From: Winogradskyella sp. J14-2
GTDB lineage: Bacteria > Bacteroidota > Bacteroidia > Flavobacteriales > Flavobacteriaceae
Direction of reading: 5' to 3'
DNA length: 64,000 bases
Assembly: GCF_001971725.1 (NCBI RefSeq)
Contig: NZ_CP019388.1
Coordinates: 1,302,001 to 1,366,000 of the forward strand
The notes beneath the pieces were generated by a model. That model saw nothing but the letters and a program-made list of their open reading frames with translations, did no database searches and was not told the DNA's origin. Positions 8,749 through 17,999 of this stretch are shown piece by piece; the first letter of the stretch is position 1; each line of letters starts with the position of its first letter. Position numbers and translations under genes: made by a program.

Positions 8749-10251
8749 TTATCTGTTTCTCCAGAAAAAAGGTGTTAGTATTATCAGTACAGTAAATAAT
8801 TCTAGTCTACCAATCAGCATTAAAAAAGAAGCCCACCATTTCCCTAGAGGTGGTAAACCAGCATAATTATTCACAGGTCCGAAATCACCAAGTGCTGGCC
8901 CAACGTTACCTAAGCTCGAGGCTGATAAGCCTATTGCAGATTCAAAATCTATTTGAAACATTGAGAACACTAGAGCGCCAATAATAAACGACAGCATATA
9001 AAGAATAAAGAATCCTAACACATTAAATACAATATCTTTAGAAATAGATTTTGTATTATATCTAACTGGTAAAATAGCATTGGGATGCAATGAACGCTTA
9101 AATTCTAAAAAACCGTTCTTTATTAAAAGTAGGTGTCTTACCACTTTAACACCACCAGAAGTACTACCAGCAGAGCCACCCAAAAACATTAAACCAAAGA
9201 AAAATACCGTTAAAAAAGGCGTCCATAGGGTATAATCTGCAGTAACAAAACCTGTAGTTGTAACAACTGCCAATACTTGAAACAGCGCATGACGTAGAGC
9301 ACTTTCTCCTTCTCCCAAAACCATAGGATGTGCAATAGTAGATTGAGAAACATCTGCTCTAAAATAAATTAAAATCGCAGCGATCATGGTAAAGATAGCT
9401 ATGAATTTAAAATATAATTTAAACTCATCATCCTTAATGATTTTGGTAACATTACCTTTAAAAAGATAGTAACTCAGTACAAAATTGGTACCAGCCATGA
9501 ACATGAAGAAAATGATAATATATTGTATTGCTGGGTTATCATTCCAATACGCTACACTAGCATTTTTAGTTGAAAAACCTCCTGTAGACAAGGTACTTAA
9601 TGCATGATTGATAGCATCAAAAAACGACATGCCTGCAACTTGCAACAAAATTGTTTCGGCTACTGTATACCCAAAATATATAAGCCATAATCGTTTTGCT
9701 GTATCTGTAATTCTTGGGTGTAATTTATCTCCTCCAGGACCAGGCGCTTCTGCTGCAAACAACTGCATACCACCTACTCCTAATAACGGTAGTATGGCAA
9801 TGGCAAGCACGATGATTCCCATACCTCCTATCCAATGGGTCATACTTCTCCAAAACAATACACCTTCTGGTAGCACTTCAATATCATTAATAATGCTTGC
9901 ACCAGTGGTTGTGTAGCCAGACATGGTCTCAAAAAATGCTTCTGTAAACGTTGGCATAGATTCCGTTGCCAAGTAAGGCAATGTGCCACTTAAGGACATC
10001 ACTATCCAACCAAAGGCTACAACTATATAGCCTTCTCTTTTATTCATCTCTTTACTGTGGTTTTTAGTGCCATACATAGCAAGACTACCGATTAGTAAAG
10101 TAAATAAACTGGCTAAAAACAAATTTAAGGTTACACCATCTTTATAAATAAGACTAATCAGCGTTGCCAACATCATAAAACCACCATTGAAAAGCAAAAG
10201 CAATCCAAAAAAATGGAAAATAATTTTATAATTGAGTCGAATTATAGACAT
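8749..10251 (-). CDS. trkH: TrkH-family potassium uptake channel subunit
   Basis: A 500-residue inner-membrane protein that conducts K+ into the cell, gated by the cytosolic TrkA ring. It has many transmembrane helices and the repeated selectivity-loop pattern of the SKT family: TTTGASI, STGGFST, TTTGFVT and SSLGNVGPALG. The GGSAGSTSGGVKVVRHLLL segment before the last repeat is diagnostic. It follows trkA by 8 bp on the same strand, giving a trkA-trkH operon, so channel and regulator would be made together. Confidence 0.95.
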   Translation of the reverse strand: MSIIRLNYKIIFHFFGLLLLFNGGFMMLATLISLIYKDGVTLNLFLASLFTLLIGSLAMYGTKNHSKEMNKREGYIVVAFGWIVMSLSGTLPYLATESMPTFTEAFFETMSGYTTTGASIINDIEVLPEGVLFWRSMTHWIGGMGIIVLAIAILPLLGVGGMQLFAAEAPGPGGDKLHPRITDTAKRLWLIYFGYTVAETILLQVAGMSFFDAINHALSTLSTGGFSTKNASVAYWNDNPAIQYIIIFFMFMAGTNFVLSYYLFKGNVTKIIKDDEFKLYFKFIAIFTMIAAILIYFRADVSQSTIAHPMVLGEGESALRHALFQVLAVVTTTGFVTADYTLWTPFLTVFFFGLMFLGGSAGSTSGGVKVVRHLLLIKNGFLEFKRSLHPNAILPVRYNTKSISKDIVFNVLGFFILYMLSFIIGALVFSMFQIDFESAIGLSASSLGNVGPALGDFGPVNNYAGLPPLGKWWASFLMLIGRLELFTVLIILTPFFWRNR

Positions 10252-10259
10252 AATACTAA

Positions 10260-11609
10260 TTAAGAGAAAAAGGCCTCGACCTCAGAAATAGAACGCGGTA
10301 AACAACAGACAACAACTCTATCTCCAGCTTCAATTTTAAAGCTTCCCAGAGGAATCATACCTTCTCCATCTCTAATAACACCACCGAAGATAGCCGATCT
10401 TGGAAAATTTAAATCCTTAATAAGCCTATTTGTTATTTTAGAATTAGGCTTTACCACAAATTCTAATAATTCAGCATTCATATTGGTAAGCTTGGTCATA
10501 GCCACAACCTCACCCTTTCTTATATATCTAAAAATATTGTTTGCTGCTAAAAGCTTTTTGTTAATTAGCGTATCTATACCAATAGATTGCGAGAGCTGGT
10601 AGTAATCCATATTTTCTACCAAGGCAATTGTTTTTCTAACACCCTTTGATTTTGCTAACAGACAAGACATAATGTTAGTTTCTGAGTTGCCAGTAACAGA
10701 TATAAATGCGTCCATATCTGTAATATTTTCTTCTTCTAAAATTTCCACATTTCTACCATCACCGCAAATAATAAGTGCATTTGGAAGTCGGTCTGCTAAA
10801 TCCTCTGCCATAGACTGCCTGTTTTCTACAAGCTTTACATTAAACTTACTTTTACAAAGGTCTCTTGCTGTTTTAAAACCAATTTTACTTCCTCCAAGAA
10901 TCATTACATTTTTTATATCAGTCTTTACTTTTCCAGAGAGTTCAAATAATTCTGCATCTCCGCCTTTAGAAGTCATAAATACCACTTTATCACCTTCTTT
11001 AAATTGTGTATCACCTCGCGGAATGATGGTATATTGCGTTCCGTAACGTTGAATTGCAATGGGTATAAAGTGTAACTCAGAATAGATTTCTGCTGCCTCC
11101 TTTACAGTTTTTCCTACGAACTTTGCGGTTCTAGAAAGCCTTAAGCCTAACATAGTCAGTGCACCTCCCTCAAATTCGTAGGTATCGTTAAAACCATATT
11201 GGTTTAGTAGTAGTTCTATCTCTGATGCGGCTAAAGACTCTGGTGAGATTAACTCGTCTATACCAAACTGTGAAAAACCAATGGTTTCTTTTTCATCAAT
11301 AAACTCAGTATTAGATATTCTGGCAATTGTACGCTGAGCGCCGAGTTGTTTTGCCAGCACACATGCAGTAATATTTGTGGTCTCTGAGGATGTAACAGCT
11401 ATAAACAAATCTACCGACTCGATACGCGCATCTCTTAAGATAGAAATTGAGGTGGCATCGCCTTTGATTGTTTTTATATCCAGATGCTCACCAGCATAGG
11501 TTAAGTTATCCTTTTTGGTGTCTATTAGAGTAATTTCTTGAGACTCGTAGGATAAAAGTTTAGCTAAATGAAACCCTACCTCTCCTGCACCTGCGATAAT
11601 TATTTTCAT
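10260..11609 (-). CDS. trkA: Trk system potassium transport regulator TrkA
   Basis: A 449-residue cytosolic RCK protein that binds NAD(H) or nucleotides and gates TrkH. It is a duplicated RCK_N + RCK_C unit. The first Rossmann loop is IIAGAGEVGFHLAKLL at the N-terminus, with IKGDATSISILRDA further on. The second is MILGGSKIGFKTARDL in the middle, with ICGDGRNVEILEEE. Each is followed by a TrkA-C domain, the last ending in GDRVVVCC. It is the first gene of the trkA-trkH operon. A TATATTTG -7 box lies 25 bp upstream of the ATG. Confidence 0.95.
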   Translation of the reverse strand: MKIIIAGAGEVGFHLAKLLSYESQEITLIDTKKDNLTYAGEHLDIKTIKGDATSISILRDARIESVDLFIAVTSSETTNITACVLAKQLGAQRTIARISNTEFIDEKETIGFSQFGIDELISPESLAASEIELLLNQYGFNDTYEFEGGALTMLGLRLSRTAKFVGKTVKEAAEIYSELHFIPIAIQRYGTQYTIIPRGDTQFKEGDKVVFMTSKGGDAELFELSGKVKTDIKNVMILGGSKIGFKTARDLCKSKFNVKLVENRQSMAEDLADRLPNALIICGDGRNVEILEEENITDMDAFISVTGNSETNIMSCLLAKSKGVRKTIALVENMDYYQLSQSIGIDTLINKKLLAANNIFRYIRKGEVVAMTKLTNMNAELLEFVVKPNSKITNRLIKDLNFPRSAIFGGVIRDGEGMIPLGSFKIEAGDRVVVCCLPRSISEVEAFFS

Positions 11610-11633
11610 CTATATTTTATTCAAAATAACGTA

Positions 11634-11641
11634 CAAATATA
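11634..11641 (-). promoter_or_regulatory. -7 promoter element for trkA-trkH
   Basis: TATATTTG on the minus strand, an exact TANNTTTG match, 25 bp before the trkA ATG. Confidence 0.55.
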
Positions 11642-11740
11642 GTAAGAAGTAATAAGTTAATATGCTATTAAGATTTAAACTTAAAAGTTATCTGTAATCT
11701 GTAATAGCTTGAGAATTGTTTTAATTAGTATTTTGTGGAT

Positions 11741-11769
11741 TTTGAAACGAAAAAATTCATGTATTTTTG
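11741..11769 (+). promoter_or_regulatory. Promoter of ubiE-porT (-33 TTTG, 17-bp spacer, -7 TATTTTTG)
   Basis: TTTG at 11741-11744 and TATTTTTG at 11762-11769 are separated by 17 bp, inside the 17-23 bp window of the Bacteroidota promoter. This is one of the most complete matches in the window. The -7 box ends 13 bp before the ubiE ATG, which supports the downstream start codon. Confidence 0.6.
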
Positions 11770-11782
11770 CAAAAAAATTTTA

Positions 11783-12514
11783 ATGGCTGATAAAGTTAAA
11801 CCGTACAAAAACAGTGACGCTTCTAAAAAAGAACAAGTCACCGAAATGTTTGACACCATTTCTAACGAATATGACGGACTAAATCGTGTTATTTCCTTTG
11901 GTATAGATGTAAAGTGGCGAAATAAAGTTGTTAAAATCGTTAGTCAAAAACAGCCTGAACGTATCCTAGATATTGCTACTGGCACAGGAGATTTAGCTAT
12001 AAGTCTTACAGCAACCCATGCTAAAGAAATAATTGGCTTAGACATAAGCAATGGTATGTTAGACGTTGGAAGAAAAAAAATTGCTTCGAAAAAGTTAGAA
12101 AATATTATCTCTATGGTTATTGGTGACTCCGAAAATCTGCCATTTGAGGATAATACCTTTGATGCAATTACCGTTGCTTTTGGTGTTAGAAATTTTGAAA
12201 ACTTAGAAAAAGGACTTTCCGAAATACTAAGAGTATTGAAGCAAAATGGAATTTTTGTTATTTTAGAAACTTCGGTGCCAACAAACCCTATTTATAAATT
12301 TGGGTATAACATCTATTCTAGATTTATTTTACCAACTATTGGCAAATTATTTTCAAAAGATAAAATAGCATACAATTACCTAAGTGAGTCCGCTTCTGTT
12401 TTTCCTTACGGTGAGGAGTTAAACAATATTTTGAGAAAAATTGGGTTTATTAATGTCAAAGATCAACCACAAACAATGGGTGTGGCAACAATATACACAG
12501 CATCTAAAGCATAG
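11783..12514 (+). CDS. ubiE: Demethylmenaquinone methyltransferase (UbiE/MenG)
   Basis: A 243-residue SAM-dependent methyltransferase that converts demethylmenaquinone to menaquinone, the respiratory quinone of Bacteroidota. Motif I is [13 protein letters not shown]; the family signature [20 protein letters not shown] lies near the N-terminus and [16 protein letters not shown] near the middle. An open frame runs back to 11735, but that part overlaps the promoter, so the ATG at 11783 (MADKVKPYK) is chosen. porT begins 2 bp after the stop, so the two are translationally close and almost surely co-transcribed. Confidence 0.95.
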   Translation: MADKVKPYKNSDASKKEQVTEMFDTISNEYDGLNRVISFGIDVKWRNKVVKIVSQKQPERILDIATGTGDLAISLTATHAKEIIGLDISNGMLDVGRKKIASKKLENIISMVIGDSENLPFEDNTFDAITVAFGVRNFENLEKGLSEILRVLKQNGIFVILETSVPTNPIYKFGYNIYSRFILPTIGKLFSKDKIAYNYLSESASVFPYGEELNNILRKIGFINVKDQPQTMGVATIYTASKA

Positions 12515-12516
12515 TT

Positions 12517-13233
12517 ATGAGGAAAATTTTTGTTTTCTTAACATTCATAATATTAACACAATCTATTAAAGCACAGCTTTTTACAAAAGAAAAAGTAGCT
12601 AACAACATAGATAATCTTGACCAAAAATTCTTGTCATGGGGTTATTTCTTAGGTTTTAATCAATACGATTTTAAGTTTGAGTACGAAGAAAACCTTGACG
12701 ACATATTGGTAGACAACACCTTTGGATTTCACTTAGGCCTCATTGGTGACATGCGTATTAACGATTACATGAACCTAAGGTTAGAACCTGGTGTGTTTTT
12801 TACTACAAGAAACTTAATGTATAATGAAAGTTATTTTGCAGGTACAGATTTTAATGATGCTGACTTATTGCGAGAAGTAAAATCTACTTACATTCATATT
12901 CCTCTATTACTAAAAGTATCTACTAAGCGAATAAATAATTTTAAACCATTTATTGTTGGTGGTTTTTCTACAGCTTTAAACCTTTCTAGTAATCAAGACA
13001 ACCCAGATGACAACAGTGCTGGCGAGTTTAGAATGAAAAAAAACACCTATTTCTACGAAATTGGTTTTGGGATAGATTTATATCTACTTTACTTTAAGTT
13101 TACACCTTCAATTCGTGGTGTTTTTGCAATAAATGACGAAATTGTTAGAGATACAGACCCAAACAGTCCTTGGACTGGTAATGTTGCTAAAATGCAAACC
13201 AGAGGCATCTTTATCAACTTTACATTTCAATAG
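12517..13233 (+). CDS. porT: PorT family outer-membrane protein of type IX secretion/gliding
   Basis: A 238-residue protein with a signal peptide (MRKIFVFLTFIILTQSIKAQ) followed by alternating amphipathic strands of an eight-stranded outer-membrane barrel. It ends in an aromatic residue pattern (GIFINFTFQ). PorT is needed for type IX secretion and gliding. The ubiE-porT gene order seen here is, as I recall, shared by other Flavobacteriia, and it supports the name. The window also encodes T9SS cargo at 2.5 and 59.9 kb. Its stop overlaps by 14 bp the 3' end of the convergent SpoU methyltransferase gene, with no terminator between them. Confidence 0.85.
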   Translation: MRKIFVFLTFIILTQSIKAQLFTKEKVANNIDNLDQKFLSWGYFLGFNQYDFKFEYEENLDDILVDNTFGFHLGLIGDMRINDYMNLRLEPGVFFTTRNLMYNESYFAGTDFNDADLLREVKSTYIHIPLLLKVSTKRINNFKPFIVGGFSTALNLSSNQDNPDDNSAGEFRMKKNTYFYEIGFGIDLYLLYFKFTPSIRGVFAINDEIVRDTDPNSPWTGNVAKMQTRGIFINFTFQ

Positions 13234-13954
13234 TTCGTCTTCTAAACTCACTTAAAACGATAGCTGCAGCGTTGGCAACGTTTAGGCTCTCTGTATCCTT
13301 ACCAATTCCAAATTGAGGAATTGTTATTTTTTTATCTATTATTGAATTTATTGTTTCTGAGATACCATTTGCTTCATTACCAAAAACAATGAGAGCTTCA
13401 TTTGGTAGGTGAGCATTGTAAATACTTTCCCCATTCATATAAGTCCCAAAAACACTAACCTTTCTGTTTTGTATAAATTTTGAAAGCTCTGTGTAAGTAA
13501 TATTAACTCGCGTTAAAGACCCCATTGTAGCCTGTACTACTTTAGGATTATAACAATCTACAGTGGAATTACTACACACCATATTTTTTACTCCATACCA
13601 ATCACAAAGCCTAATAATTGTGCCTAAATTTCCAGGATCTCGCACATCATCTAAGGCTACAATCAATCCTTTGTCTTCTACTTCAACTGGCTTCGGAATC
13701 TCAAAAACTGCCAATGCAGTATTTGGGTTTTTTAAAGCTGAAATTTTTCTTAGTTCATTGCCAGAGATCTCTATAATTTGATTTTTTGGCGCACTAAAGA
13801 TTTGTTTAGTAGTATATAATTTGCTGAGTTTAATATTAGAATTTAAAAATTCTTCAATGCCTTTTACACCCTCTACAGTGAACAACTCTAACTGCTGTCT
13901 ATATTTTTTTTGACTTAAACTTTTAATTACCTTTATTTCTTGCTTAGTAACCAT
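13220..13954 (-). CDS. SpoU/TrmH-family RNA 2'-O-methyltransferase
   Basis: A 244-residue SPOUT methyltransferase that puts a 2'-O-methyl group on rRNA or tRNA. The knot motifs are visible: motif 1 DDVRDPGNLGTIIR, motif 2 IVFGNEANGIS, and motif 3 IPQFGIGKDTESLNVANAAAI. An N-terminal substrate-binding domain covers about residues 1-95. The closest named relatives would be RlmB/TsnR-like 23S rRNA enzymes, but the target nucleotide cannot be read from sequence. It overlaps porT tail-to-tail by 14 bp, and is divergent from the TamL-like gene. Confidence 0.92.
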   Translation of the reverse strand: MVTKQEIKVIKSLSQKKYRQQLELFTVEGVKGIEEFLNSNIKLSKLYTTKQIFSAPKNQIIEISGNELRKISALKNPNTALAVFEIPKPVEVEDKGLIVALDDVRDPGNLGTIIRLCDWYGVKNMVCSNSTVDCYNPKVVQATMGSLTRVNITYTELSKFIQNRKVSVFGTYMNGESIYNAHLPNEALIVFGNEANGISETINSIIDKKITIPQFGIGKDTESLNVANAAAIVLSEFRRRTIEM

Positions 13955-14057
13955 TAAAATGTATTTACTTTTGTTGTGCTAATTACAAAGTAAACCTTTT
14001 TTGGACTAATTTTTGTTTATAGCAACCAATATCAAAAAAATCATACATTAAATAAGC

Positions 14058-16622
14058 TTGCAAATTCAATCTTCAATAGTATCAAAATGTTTTAAAGTAC
14101 TGTATTGCACTTTATTTTTGGTTTTTATCTTGTTTCTTAATTCGTGTAATGTAGTTAAACGTGTAAAAAACAAAGAACATTTAATTACAAAAAACACAAT
14201 AATAGAAGACGGCAAGGCTGTTAAAGAAGAACGTATTAACAACATTATTCTTCAGAAAACCAACTCTGGCATGAACAGTTTACTAGGCTTTCCGCTAAAA
14301 CTCCATGTCTATAACTTAGCCAGACCTAACATAGACTCAATTATAGAGGCCAAAATACTAAGTGACACTTCTAAAGTGCGATGGAAAACAAAACTACTAT
14401 CTAAAAAACAATTTGATAGAGAAATAGAAGCTAGAAAAATATTTAATAGCTGGCTAAAACGTACAGGTGAAGCACCTGTAATCTATAATAAAGACAAAAC
14501 AGAAAAGACAACAATTAACCTAAGAAAGTACTATTACAGCAAAGGGTGGTTTAATAATGAAGTAACTTTTGAGGTTGATAAGGACAGTAACAAAAGAGCT
14601 GAAGTTACCTATAAGGTTACTAAAAACAAGCCTTATTTTTTAGACTCTTTAAAACCCATTATCAGCAGCCCTTTAATAGACACTCTATATCCTAAATTTA
14701 TTAAGGGCACATTACTAAAAAAAGGGCAGCAATACGACGAACAAAATTATGAAGATGAACGAGAACGAATAAACTATTATTTAAGAAATTCTGGCTTCTA
14801 CTATTTTGCTCAAGATTATATAAGGTTTGAAACTGACACGATAGACACAAACCACAAAGTTAACACAGACCTCATCATAGCAAACAGATCTATACGTACC
14901 GAAGACTCTACAAGAACAGAACCTTTTAAAATCTATAAAATAAAAGAGGTTAATATTTTTACCGACGAAAGTTTTAACAATCAAGATAAAGCAATTTCAG
15001 ACACTACCGTATACGATAACTATAATCTTTACAGCAAAGAGAAATTAAGATTTAGACCAAAAGCACTTACAGATGCTGTTTTTATAAACAAAGGAGACAT
15101 CTATACCGACTTAGCCCGAAGCAGATCCTTAAGCTATCTCAACGATCTACAAATGTTTAGATATCCAAGCATAGAATATTTAGAAAATCCTGTAGATACC
15201 ACCCTAACCGCAAATATATACTTAGAACCTAGAAAAAAATATGCGCTAAGCTTAGATTTAGATGTATCGCAAAGTAATATACAAACCATTGGTTTTTCTG
15301 TAACACCTGGCTTAAAAATTAGAAATATTTTTAGGGGTGCCGAAACCTTAGAAATAAGCGGTATCGCCGCCATAGGTGCCTCTAAAGACGGTAGTGACGA
15401 CGATGACAGCTTCTTTGACATTAATGAGTTTGGTGGTAATATAAGACTTACTATTCCACGTTTATTTACACCATTTAATACCGATCGTATTATACCAAAA
15501 TACATGTCGCCTAACACAGCCATAAACCTTTCTATTACCAGCCAACAAAATATTGGTCTAGATAAACAAACTCTATCAGGACTTTTAAGCTATAATTGGT
15601 CGCCTTCCAGAACTGTTACCAACACCTTAGAGCTCTTTAATGTTCAGTTTGTAAAAAACCTAAACACAAGCAACTACTTCGGTGTTTACACAAACTCATA
15701 CGGTAGACTTAATAATATTGCCCAAAATATTGGTTACATAAACTCTAATGAAAACTTAACCATCCCAACAGAAGCCGATCAATTTATTAACGATGTACTA
15801 GGCGGAAACACAGCTTTAACCTCAGCAGATGAAGACTTTATTACCGTAAATAATATTGAAGAACGCAAACAACGTCTAACAGAAAATAACCTTATTTTCT
15901 CATCAAGCTTTGATTATAAAAAGGATAGACGTTCAAGCATTTTTGATAACGATTTTTCTGTTTTTAAATGGCGTGTAGAATTAGCAGGTAATTTACTCTC
16001 AAATCTTTCTGAAATCTTTGGTGTTCCAGAAAATGAAAATGGTGACTATGAGGTTTTTGATGTGGTGTTCTCTCAATATTTTAAAACAGAAATTGACTAC
16101 ATTAAATATTTTGACTTAGGCAATAACAATGTGTTTGCATTTAGGAGTTATGCAGGTATAGCAATACCTTATGGCAACTCTAATAGCATTCCTTTTGCAG
16201 AAAGTTTCTTTGCTGGCGGACCAAACGATAACAGAGCATGGACAGCCTACAACTTAGGACCAGGAAGCTCAAATACAACTAACGAGTTTAACGAAGCTAA
16301 CTTTAAAATTCACTTAAGTGCAGAACAGCGTTTTAGCCTATTTGGCGATTTAAGAGGTGCACTTTTTATAGATGCAGGAAATATTTGGAATGTACTAGAC
16401 AACGTTGAAGATAACAATGCAACTTTAACTGACTTAAATTCTCTAAAGGATATTGCTGTAGGCTCAGGCTTAGGCCTTCGTTACGATTTTAACTTTTTTG
16501 TGCTTCGCTTTGATACTGGTTTTAAAACCTATGACCCATCGCAGAATGAAGGAAATCGATGGTTTAGAGATTATAACTTTAGAAATGCCGTGTACAACAT
16601 TGGTATTAATTATCCTTTTTAG
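14058..16622 (+). CDS. tamL: TamL-like Omp85 (BamA/TamA family) outer-membrane lipoprotein
   Basis: This 854-residue protein has a lipoprotein signal (LFLVFILFLNSC, lipidation Cys30), POTRA-like repeats over roughly residues 40-390, and a C-terminal surface-antigen beta-barrel ending in YNIGINYPF. Lipidated TamA homologues (TamL) are known in Bacteroidota and take part in outer-membrane protein assembly. No ATG is available before the signal peptide: the first in-frame stop upstream is at 14049-14051, and TTG at 14058 is the most plausible start. The long barrel contains acidic loops (DGSDDDDSFFD). It is divergent from the SpoU gene. I saw no tamB beside it, so the partner would be elsewhere. 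Confidence 0.85.
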   Translation: MQIQSSIVSKCFKVLYCTLFLVFILFLNSCNVVKRVKNKEHLITKNTIIEDGKAVKEERINNIILQKTNSGMNSLLGFPLKLHVYNLARPNIDSIIEAKILSDTSKVRWKTKLLSKKQFDREIEARKIFNSWLKRTGEAPVIYNKDKTEKTTINLRKYYYSKGWFNNEVTFEVDKDSNKRAEVTYKVTKNKPYFLDSLKPIISSPLIDTLYPKFIKGTLLKKGQQYDEQNYEDERERINYYLRNSGFYYFAQDYIRFETDTIDTNHKVNTDLIIANRSIRTEDSTRTEPFKIYKIKEVNIFTDESFNNQDKAISDTTVYDNYNLYSKEKLRFRPKALTDAVFINKGDIYTDLARSRSLSYLNDLQMFRYPSIEYLENPVDTTLTANIYLEPRKKYALSLDLDVSQSNIQTIGFSVTPGLKIRNIFRGAETLEISGIAAIGASKDGSDDDDSFFDINEFGGNIRLTIPRLFTPFNTDRIIPKYMSPNTAINLSITSQQNIGLDKQTLSGLLSYNWSPSRTVTNTLELFNVQFVKNLNTSNYFGVYTNSYGRLNNIAQNIGYINSNENLTIPTEADQFINDVLGGNTALTSADEDFITVNNIEERKQRLTENNLIFSSSFDYKKDRRSSIFDNDFSVFKWRVELAGNLLSNLSEIFGVPENENGDYEVFDVVFSQYFKTEIDYIKYFDLGNNNVFAFRSYAGIAIPYGNSNSIPFAESFFAGGPNDNRAWTAYNLGPGSSNTTNEFNEANFKIHLSAEQRFSLFGDLRGALFIDAGNIWNVLDNVEDNNATLTDLNSLKDIAVGSGLGLRYDFNFFVLRFDTGFKTYDPSQNEGNRWFRDYNFRNAVYNIGINYPF

Positions 16623-16697
16623 AAAAATAAGCAATTTTACCTATATCGTTTTCGGTTTTTATCTTCTAAAACACTCAAAAAGATGCCTAAAATTATG

Positions 16698-16705
16698 TAT
16701 TTTTG
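16698..16705 (+). promoter_or_regulatory. -7 promoter element for fbaA
   Basis: TATTTTTG, exact TANNTTTG match, 25 bp before the fbaA ATG and downstream of the tamL stop. Confidence 0.5.
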
Positions 16706-16730
16706 AGAACTAATTTTCAATCATAAAAAC

Positions 16731-17798
16731 ATGAGTCACAATATCAAACCTGGAGTTGCAACAGGAAGAGAAGTTCAGGAAATTTTTAAATTAGCTAAAG
16801 AAAAAGGGTTTGCTCTACCAGCCGTTAATGTTATTGGTTCAAACTCCATAAATGGTGTTTTAGAGACCGCCAAGGCTTTAAATGCTCCAGTAATTATTCA
16901 GTTTTCTAATGGAGGTGCGCAATTCAATGCTGGCAAAGGCTTAGGAAACGACAACCAAAAAGGCGCCATTGCAGGTGCTATTGCTGGCGCAAAACACGTA
17001 CATCACATGGCCGAAGCTTATGGAGTTCCTGTAATTTTGCACACAGATCACTGCGCAAAAAAACTATTGCCATGGATTGATGGGTTATTAGATGCCAGTG
17101 AGAAACATTTTAAAGAAACAGGAAAACCACTTTACAGCTCTCATATGATTGACTTGTCTGAAGAGCCCATTGAAGAAAATATAGAAACTTGTAAAAAATA
17201 CTTAGCTCGTATGAGCAAAATGGGAATGACCCTAGAGATTGAACTTGGTATTACTGGTGGTGAGGAAGATGGTGTTGATAATAGCGATGTAGATGCCTCA
17301 AAATTATATACACAGCCAGAAGAAGTGGCTTATGCCTATGAAGAGTTAAGTAAAGTTAGTGACCAATTTACTGTTGCCGCAGCTTTTGGTAATGTACATG
17401 GTGTGTACAAACCAGGAAATGTAAAGTTAACGCCTAAAATCTTAAAGAATTCTCAAGAATATATTACAGAAAAATACAATGTTGGTCATAACCATATCGA
17501 TTTTGTATTCCATGGTGGATCTGGTTCTACCGTAGAAGAAATAAGAGAAGCGATAGGTTATGGTGTTATAAAAATGAATATAGACACTGACATGCAATGG
17601 GCATTCTTAAGTGGTGTAAGAGATTATGTACAAGATAATCGCAACTATCTGCAAACCCAAATTGGTAATCCTGATGGTGACGATGTACCAAATAAAAAGT
17701 ACTACGACCCAAGAGTTTGGTTAAGAAAAGGAGAACAAGCTTTTGTTGAGCGTCTTAAAAAAGCATTTGAAGACTTAAATAATGTAGATACCTTATAA
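16731..17798 (+). CDS. fbaA: Class II fructose-1,6-bisphosphate aldolase
   Basis: A 355-residue zinc-dependent aldolase splitting fructose-1,6-bisphosphate into DHAP and glyceraldehyde-3-phosphate in glycolysis, and running in reverse in gluconeogenesis. Zinc and catalytic residues lie in HTDHCAKKL, in AAFGNVHGVYKPGNVKL, and in the phosphate-binding FVFHGGSGST; NIDTDMQWAF follows. The length and these signatures place it in the long FbaA (E. coli-type) subgroup. It has its own -7 element upstream and a hairpin downstream, so it is probably a single-gene unit. Confidence 0.97.
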   Translation: MSHNIKPGVATGREVQEIFKLAKEKGFALPAVNVIGSNSINGVLETAKALNAPVIIQFSNGGAQFNAGKGLGNDNQKGAIAGAIAGAKHVHHMAEAYGVPVILHTDHCAKKLLPWIDGLLDASEKHFKETGKPLYSSHMIDLSEEPIEENIETCKKYLARMSKMGMTLEIELGITGGEEDGVDNSDVDASKLYTQPEEVAYAYEELSKVSDQFTVAAAFGNVHGVYKPGNVKLTPKILKNSQEYITEKYNVGHNHIDFVFHGGSGSTVEEIREAIGYGVIKMNIDTDMQWAFLSGVRDYVQDNRNYLQTQIGNPDGDDVPNKKYYDPRVWLRKGEQAFVERLKKAFEDLNNVDTL

Positions 17799-17818
17799 TT
17801 AAGTAAGCAATATTTTTA

Positions 17819-17855
17819 AAACCTATCAATGCTTTTTTTTAGCTTTGATAGGTTT
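17819..17855 (+). terminator. Hairpin downstream of fbaA
   Basis: AAACCTATCAA (17819-17829) pairs with TTGATAGGTTT (17845-17855); a short inner GCT/AGC pairing closes a T-rich loop. The T-tract after the stem is short, so termination strength is uncertain. Confidence 0.6.
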
Positions 17856-17968
17856 ACTTATTTTAATAATTACATGGCACAACTACTTTTGAGTTTAATT
17901 AATTAATAGTAATTTTGTCTCAACTAACTAGTAAACGTTTATTTTAGATACTGCCATTTTGGTTTATC

Positions 17969-17976
17969 TAAAATTG
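17969..17976 (+). promoter_or_regulatory. Possible -7 element for accD
   Basis: TAAAATTG differs from TANNTTTG at one position and lies 23 bp before the accD ATG. Confidence 0.35.
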
Positions 17977-17999
17977 CAACACTAAAATCGTAAATCAAT

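Noticed and set aside
9608-9916. 102-codon plus-strand ORF inside trkH
   Set aside because: Antisense shadow of a highly conserved transporter; composition follows the trkH codons.
16498-16713. 71-codon plus-strand ORF at the tamL end
   Set aside because: It is mostly an alternate frame of the tamL barrel and runs into the fbaA promoter.
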